Positions 57,601 through 64,000 of a stretch of 64,000 nt of DNA are shown in pieces. The first letter of the stretch is position 1. Every line of letters starts with the position of its first letter. This DNA is from Penium margaritaceum. Its lineage: Eukaryota > Streptophyta > Zygnematophyceae > Desmidiales > Peniaceae. The notes under the pieces were generated by a model. The model had not been told where the DNA came from, did not search any database, and saw nothing but the letters and a program-made list of their open reading frames with translations. Where the stretch lies: the NCBI GenBank assembly GCA_023375785.1, contig SZWC01000093.1, forward strand, positions 306,933 through 370,932, given 5' to 3'. A program made the translations under genes and the position numbers.

Positions 57601-60049
57601 CATAACACGAATCACAAATGGTCATGGTGGAAGATAATGGGTTGTGAATACTACGTATCGACTAGCAAGTACAAATACCTTCAATATGTAGTGGCACAAT
57701 GTGGCTTCAATGCACAGTGACCAACCAAAGTATGTATATGTCACTAACCATGACCAACAAATTTCACTTCATGTGGTCAACGTTGAAAACGCATAACACG
57801 AGTCACAAATGGTCAGAAGGGAAAACAATGGGTTGGGAACACTAGTTATCGACTAGCAAGTACAAAGACCTTGAACAAGTTGTGGCACAGTATGGCTAGC
57901 GTGCACAATGACCAACCAAATGATGCATACGTCACTGACTACGACAGAATAAGTCCACTATGTGTGGTCAACATTGACAACTCATAACACGATTCACAAA
58001 TGGTCAGACGGGGAGACAATGGTTTTGGAAGCATATTCATTGACTAGAAAGGACAAAGATCTTCAATACATAGTGGCACGGTGTGCCTAATATGCACACC
58101 AAACAACCAAACTAGGCATATGTCACTGATCATGACCAGGGAAGTTCAATATGGGTGGTCAACGTTGACCAACCATAACACGAGTCACAAACGGTCAGGA
58201 GAGGAAACTATGCTATGGAAATATCGGTTCGCAACTACCAATTACAACGACCTTCAGTCAGTAGTAGCACGGTGTGGCTACCATGCACAATGACCGACTA
58301 AAGTAGGCATATGTACTGCCTTTGACCAAAGAAATCCGCTCTGTGTGGTCAACGCTGACAACTAATATTACGAGTCACAAATGGTCAGAGGGGGAAAGAA
58401 TGGTTTGGGAACACCAAGTATCACATATCAAGTACAAGGGGCTTCAATACGTTGTGGCACGGTGTGGAGACCATGCACGATGACCAACCAAAGTAGGCAT
58501 ATGTCACTGACCATGACCAAATAATGTCACTAAGTGTGGTAAACTTTGACAACTCATAACACGGGTCACAAATGTTCAGGGTGGAAATTCATGGTTTGTG
58601 AATACTAGTTATCGACTAGCAAGTACAAATACTTTCAATATGTAGTGGCACAATGTGGCTTCAATGCACAGTGACCAACCAAAGTATGCATACGTCACTA
58701 ACCATGACCAACAAAGTTCACTTCATGTGGTCAACGTTGAAAACGCATAACACAAGTCACAAATGGTCAGAGGGGAAAACAATGGGTTGGGAACACTAGT
58801 TATCAACTTGCAAGTCCAAATACCTTCAACATGTAGTGGCACGGTATGGCTAGCGTGCACAATGACCAACCAAAGGATGCATACGTCACTGAATACGACC
58901 AAAGAAGTCCACTATGTGTGGTGAACATTGACAACTCATAACACGAATCACAAATGGTCAGAGGGAGAGACAATGGTTTGGGAAGAGTATGTATCGACTA
59001 GAAAGGACGAAGAACTTCAATACGTAGTGGCACAGTGTGGCTAATATGCACACCAAACAACCAAACTAGGCATATGTCACTGATCATGACCAGAGAATTT
59101 CAATATGGGTGGTCAACGTTGACCAACCATAATACAAGTCACAAACGGTCAGGAGAGGAAACAATGCTATGCGATTATTGGTTCTCCACTACCAAGCACA
59201 AGGACCTTCAGTCGGTCGTAGCACGGTGTGGACACCATGCACAATGACCGACCAAAGTAGGCATATGTACTGCCTTTGACCAGAAAATTCCGCTGTGTGT
59301 GGTCAACGTTGACAACTCATAATACGAGTCACAAATTGTCAGAGGGGGAATCAATGGTTTGGGAACACCAAGTATCAAATAGCAAGCACAAGGGGCTTCA
59401 AAACGCTGTGGCACGGTGTGGAGACCATGCACGATTACCAACCAAAGTAGGCATATGTCACTGACCATGACCAAGTAATGTCACCGAGTGTGGTAAACTT
59501 TGACAACTCATAACACAAGTCACAAATGGGCAGGGTGGACGGTAATGGTTTGTGAATACTAGTTATCGACTAGCAAGTACAAATACCTTCAATATGTACT
59601 GGCACAATGTGGCTTCAATGCAGAGTGACCAACCAAAGTATGCATATGTCACTAACCATGACCAAAACATTTAACTTCATGTGGTCAAAGTTGAAAACAC
59701 ATAACACGAGTCACAAATGGTCAGAAGGGGAAACACTGGTTTCAAAACGCTATGTATCTTCTAGCAAGTAAAAACATCTTTTGTATGTATTGGCACGGTG
59801 TGGCTACCGTGCACAATGACCTACCCAAGTAGGCATACATCACTGCTCATGACCAAAGAAGTTTTGTGCGTGTGGTCAACATTCACAACTCACAATACAA
59901 GTAAAAAATGGGCAGAGGGACAAACAATGGTTTCGGAATACTTGGTATCGACTAGCAAGTACAAAGACCTTCGATAAGTGATGGCACGGTGTGGCTACCA
60001 TGCACAATGACCAACCAAAGCATTATTGTGTCACTGAATAACATAAAAA
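54626..60049 (+). repeat. ~190-bp satellite in a ~954-bp five-monomer higher-order repeat, forward
   Basis: Five monomer subtypes follow each other in fixed order. The subtype marked AACAACCAAACTAGGCATATG-like sequence begins at 55261, 56217, 57171, 58101 and 59055, giving spacings of 956, 954, 930 and 954 bp. The 930-bp copy carries a deletion of about 24 bp near 57560. The last, changed unit adds two extra subtypes and ends at an inversion near 60050. Many monomers contain GTCAACGTTGAC, and in one subtype this extends to the 16-bp palindrome TGGTCAACGTTGACCA. Short ORFs are repeat by-products. Confidence 0.95.
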
Positions 60050-63000
60050 GAGTTTCCCCCTCTGACAAATAGTGACCCATATTATGGAGTTAAATTTGTT
60101 GGTCATGGTTCGTTGATGCTTGGTGTTCCCAAACCATTCTTTCCCCCCCCCCTGACCATTTGTGACTCGTATTATGAGTTGTCAACGTTGACCACACAAA
60201 GCGGATTTCTTTGGTCAAAGGCAGTACATATGCCTACTTTGGTCGGTCATTGTACATGGTAGCCACACCGTGCTACTACTGACTGAAGGTCGTTGTACTT
60301 GGTAGTTGAGAACCAATATTTCCATAGCATTGTTTCATCTCTTGACCGTTTGTGACTCGTGTTATGGTTGGTCAACGTTGACCACACAAAGCGGATTTCT
60401 TTGGTCAAAGGCAGTACATATGCCTACTTTGGTCGGTCATTGTACATGGTAGCCACACCGTGCTACTACTGACTGAAGGTCGTTGTACTTGGTAGTTGAG
60501 AACCAATATTTCCATAGCATTGTTTCATCTCTTGACCGTTTGTGACTCGTGTCATGGTTGGTCAACGCTGACCACCCATATTGAAATTCTCTGGACATCA
60601 TCTGACATATACCTAGTCTGGTTGTTTGGTGTGCATAATAGCCACACCGTGCCACTGCGTATTGAAGTTCTTTGTCGTTTCAAGTCAATACATAGGCTAC
60701 TTAAACCACTGTCTCTCCCTCTCACCATTTGTGACTCGTGTTACGAGTTGTCAACGTTGACCACACATAGTGGACTTATTCGGTCGTAGTCAGTGACGTA
60801 TGCATCGTTTGGTTGGTCACTGTGCATGCTAGCCATACCGTGCCACTGCTTGTTGAAGGTATTTGTATTTGCTAGTTGATAACTAGTGTTCCCAAACCAT
60901 AGTTTTCCCCTCTGACCATTTGTGACTCATGTTATGTGTTTTCAACGTTGACCACCCACTGTGAAATTATGTTGGTCATGGTGTGTGACATATGCATACT
61001 TTGGTTGGTCACCGTGCATTGAAGCAACATTGTGCCACTACATATTGAAGGTATTTGTACTTGCTAGTCGATAACTAGTATTCACAAACCATTTCCTTCC
61101 ACCCTGACCATTCGTGACCCGTGTTACGAGTTGTCAAAGTTTACCACACATAGTGACATTAGTTGGTCATGGTCAGTGACATATGCCTACTTTGGTCGGT
61201 CATCGTGCATGGTCTCCACACCGTGCCACAACGTATTGAAGCCCCCTGTGCTTGCAATGTGATACTTGGTGTTCCCAAACCATTGTTTCCCCCTCTAACC
61301 ATTTGTGACTTGTGTTATGAGTTGTCAGCGTTGACCACACACAGCGGATTTCTTTGGTCAAGGGCAGTACATATGCCTGCGTTGGTCGGTCATTCTGCAT
61401 GGTAGCCACACCGTGCTACTACTGACTGAAGGTCGTTGTAATTGGTAGTTGAGAACGGATATTTCCGTAGCATTGTTTCATCTCCTGACCGTTTTTGACT
61501 CTTGTTATGGTTGGTCAACGTTGACCATCCATATTGAAACTATCTGGACATCCTCTGACATATGCCTAGTCTAGTTGTTTGGTGTGCATATTAGCCACAC
61601 CGTGCCACTACGTATTGACGTTCTTTGTCCTTTATAGTCAATACATAGGCTTCTTAAACCATTGTCTCTCCCTCTGACCATTTGTGACACGTGTTAAAAG
61701 TTGTCAATGTTGACCACACATAGTGGACTTATTCGGGCGTAGTCAGTGACGTATGCATCCTTTGGTTGGTCACTGTGCATGCTAGCCATACCGTGCCACT
61801 GCTTGTTGAAGGTCAGTGTACTTACTAGTTGATAACTAGTGTTCCCAAACCATTGTTTTCCCCTCTGACCATTTGTGACTCATGTTATGCGTTTTCAACG
61901 TTGACCACACACTGTGAAATTCTTTTGGTCATTGTTTGTGACATATGCATGCTTTGGTTAGTCACTGTGCATTGAAGCCACATTGTGCCACTACATATTG
62001 AAGGTATTTGTACTTGCTAGTCGATAACTAGTATTCACAAACCATTATCTTCCACCCTGACCATTTGTGACTCATGTTAGGAGTTGTGAAAGTTTACCAC
62101 ACTTAGTGACATTATTTGGTTATGGTCAGTGACGTATGCCTACTTTGGTTGGTCATCGTGCATGGTCTGCACACCGTGCCACAGCGTATTGAAGCCCCTT
62201 GTGCTTGCTATTTGATNGTCACTGTGCATTGAAGCCACATTGTGCCACTACATATTGAAGGTATTTGTACTTGCTAGTCGATAACTAGTATTCACAAACC
62301 ATTATCTTCCACCCTGACCATTTGTGACTCATGTTAGGAGTTGTGAAAGTTTACCACACTTAGTGACATTATTTGGTTATGGTCAGTGACGTATGCCTAC
62401 TTTGGTTGGTCATCGTGCATGGTCTGCACACCGTGCCAAAGCGTATTGAAGCCCCTTGTGCTTGTTATTTTATACTTGTTGTTCCCAAACCATTCTTTCC
62501 CCCTCTCACCAATTGTGACTCGTATTATGAGTTGTCAACGTTGACCACACACAGTGGATTTATTTGGTCAAAGGTAGTACAAATGCCTACTTTGGTCGGT
62601 CAAAGTGCATGGGAGCCACACCGTGCTACTACTGACTGAAGGTTGTTGTACTTTGTAGCTGAGAACGGATAATTCCGTAGCATTGTTTCATCTCCTGACC
62701 ACATTTGACTCGTGTTATGGGTGGTCAATGTTGACCACCCATACTGAAATTATGTGTTCATGATCAGTGACATATGCCTAGTTTGGTTGTTTGGTGTGCA
62801 CATTAGCTACACCGTGCCACTACGTATTGAAATTCTTTGTCCTTTCTAGTCAATACATATGCTTCTTAAACCATTGTCTCTCCCTCTGACCATTTGTGAC
62901 TCGTGTTATGAGTTGTCAATGTTGACCACACATAGTGGACTTATTCGGTCGTAGTCAGTGACGTATGCATCCTTTGGTTGGTCACTGTTCAAGCTAGCCA

Positions 63001-64000
63001 TACCGTGCCACTGTTTGTTGAAGGTCTTTGTACTTGCTAGTTGATAACTAGTGTTCCCAACCCATTTTTTCCCCTCTGACCATTTGTGACCCGTGTTATG
63101 TGTTTTCGACGTTGACCACACACTGTGAAATTCTTTTGGTCATGGTTTGTGACATATGCATACTTTGGTTGGTCACTGTGCATTGAAGCCACATTGTGCC
63201 ACTACATATTGAAGGTATTTGTACTTGCTAGTCGATAACTAGTATTCACAAACCATTATCTTCCACCCTGACCATTTGTGACTCATGTTAGGAGTTATCA
63301 AAGTTTACCACACTTAGTGACAGTATCTGGTCATGGTCAGTGACATATGCCTACTTTGGTTGGTCATCGTGCATGGTCTGCACACCGTGCCACAGCGTAT
63401 TGAAGCCCCTCGTGCTTGCTATGTGATACTTGGTGTTCCCAAACCATTGTTCCCCCCTCTGACCATTTGTGACTCGTATTATGAGTTGTCAACGTTGACC
63501 ACACACCGCATATTTCTTTGGTCAAAGGCAGTACATATGCCTACTTTGGTCGGTCATTGTGCATGGTAGCCACACCGTGCTACTACTGACTGAAGGTCGT
63601 TGTACTTGGTAGTTGGCATCTAGTATTCCCAACCCATTGTTTTCCCCTCTTACAAAACGTGACCCATATTATGGGTTGTCAACGTTGACCACACATAGTA
63701 AAATTATTTGGTCATGGTAAGTGGCACATGCCTAATCTGGTTGGTCATTGTGCATGGTAGCCACACCGTGCTACTACTGACTGAAGGTCGTTGTACTTGG
63801 TAGTTGGCATCTAGTATTCCCAACCCATTGTTTTCCCCTCTTACAAAACGTGACCCATATTATGGGTTGTCAACGTTGACCACACATAGTAAAATTATTT
63901 GGTCATGGTAAGTGGCACATGCCTAATCTGGTTGGTCATTGTGCATGGTAGCCACACCGTCCCACTACTTGTTGAAAGGTTTTGCACTTGCTAGTCAATA
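60050..64000 (-). repeat. ~190-bp satellite, inverted orientation, to window end
   Basis: From about 60050 all monomers are reverse complements of those before (GGTTGGTCA..., CTTGCTAGTCGATAACTAG). The subtype order is the mirror of the forward array. One monomer is duplicated without visible change (starting near 60184 and 60373). A ~191-bp duplication lies at 63611 and 63802. A single N at 62217 separates two near-identical ~246-bp stretches. The last bases (CACTTGCTAGTCAATA) match the satellite edge at about 1245. Confidence 0.94.
62217..62217. other. Single-N join between duplicated flanks
   Basis: One N. The sequence 61971-62216 is repeated almost unchanged from 62218, with two or three differences near its end. 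Confidence 0.95.

Overview
This is eukaryotic, repeat-dominated DNA with no confident intact host gene. About 90% is tandem repeat in three unrelated families: a ~190-bp satellite, an 11-bp satellite and a 20-bp satellite. Two GC-rich islands carry decayed Ty3/gypsy-type retroelement coding sequence, and a third short GC-rich island has promoter-like features but no recognisable gene. The Ty3/gypsy pol motifs, the satellite scale and the scaffold N-gaps suggest a large plant or streptophyte-algal genome. A charophyte such as Chara is possible, but this is a low-confidence guess. No bacterial operon, RNA gene or CRISPR was found.

Layout. 1-1250: ~190-bp satellite, inverting at ~1093. 1251-1584: short transition with poly-C runs. 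1585-5985: 11-bp satellite (unit GCGCCCTAGTT). 5986-7136: the same satellite inverted (AACTAGGGCGC). 7137-14497: retroelement island 1 (half a gag zinc knuckle, aspartic protease, reverse transcriptase, RNase H, a second protease-like domain, then a long gag-like ORF). 14498-27895: 11-bp satellite with several perfect higher-order arrays. 27896-32752: retroelement island 2 (coiled-coil ORF, integrase, and an Ala/Pro-rich 29-residue repeat tail encoded by an 87-bp minisatellite). 32753-36540: 20-bp satellite (TTTGGTTTCTGTGACCCGGC). 36541-40652: 11-bp satellite. 40653-44275: 20-bp satellite. 44276-46085: island 3, rich in CCGCGGA. 46086-54625: 20-bp satellite. 54626-64000: ~190-bp satellite in a five-monomer ~954-bp higher-order repeat, inverting at ~60050.

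The two retroelement islands are complementary. Island 1 has PR-RT-RNase H but no integrase, and island 2 has integrase but no RT. Long frames stay open across them apart from isolated stop codons and a few frameshifts, so they are pseudogenes that decayed mostly by point mutation. No LTRs or target-site duplications were seen; satellite abuts coding sequence directly.

Most notable: (1) a second retropepsin-like domain downstream of RNase H whose catalytic Asp position reads Asn; (2) an integrase frame running into a long 87-bp-repeat Ala/Pro tail; (3) the same satellite monomer order and inversion junction at both ends of the window, suggesting a very large repeating unit; (4) perfect higher-order arrays inside diverged satellites, which are either very recent amplifications or assembly products; (5) sequence duplicated on both sides of two N-gaps, which looks like unmerged contig ends.
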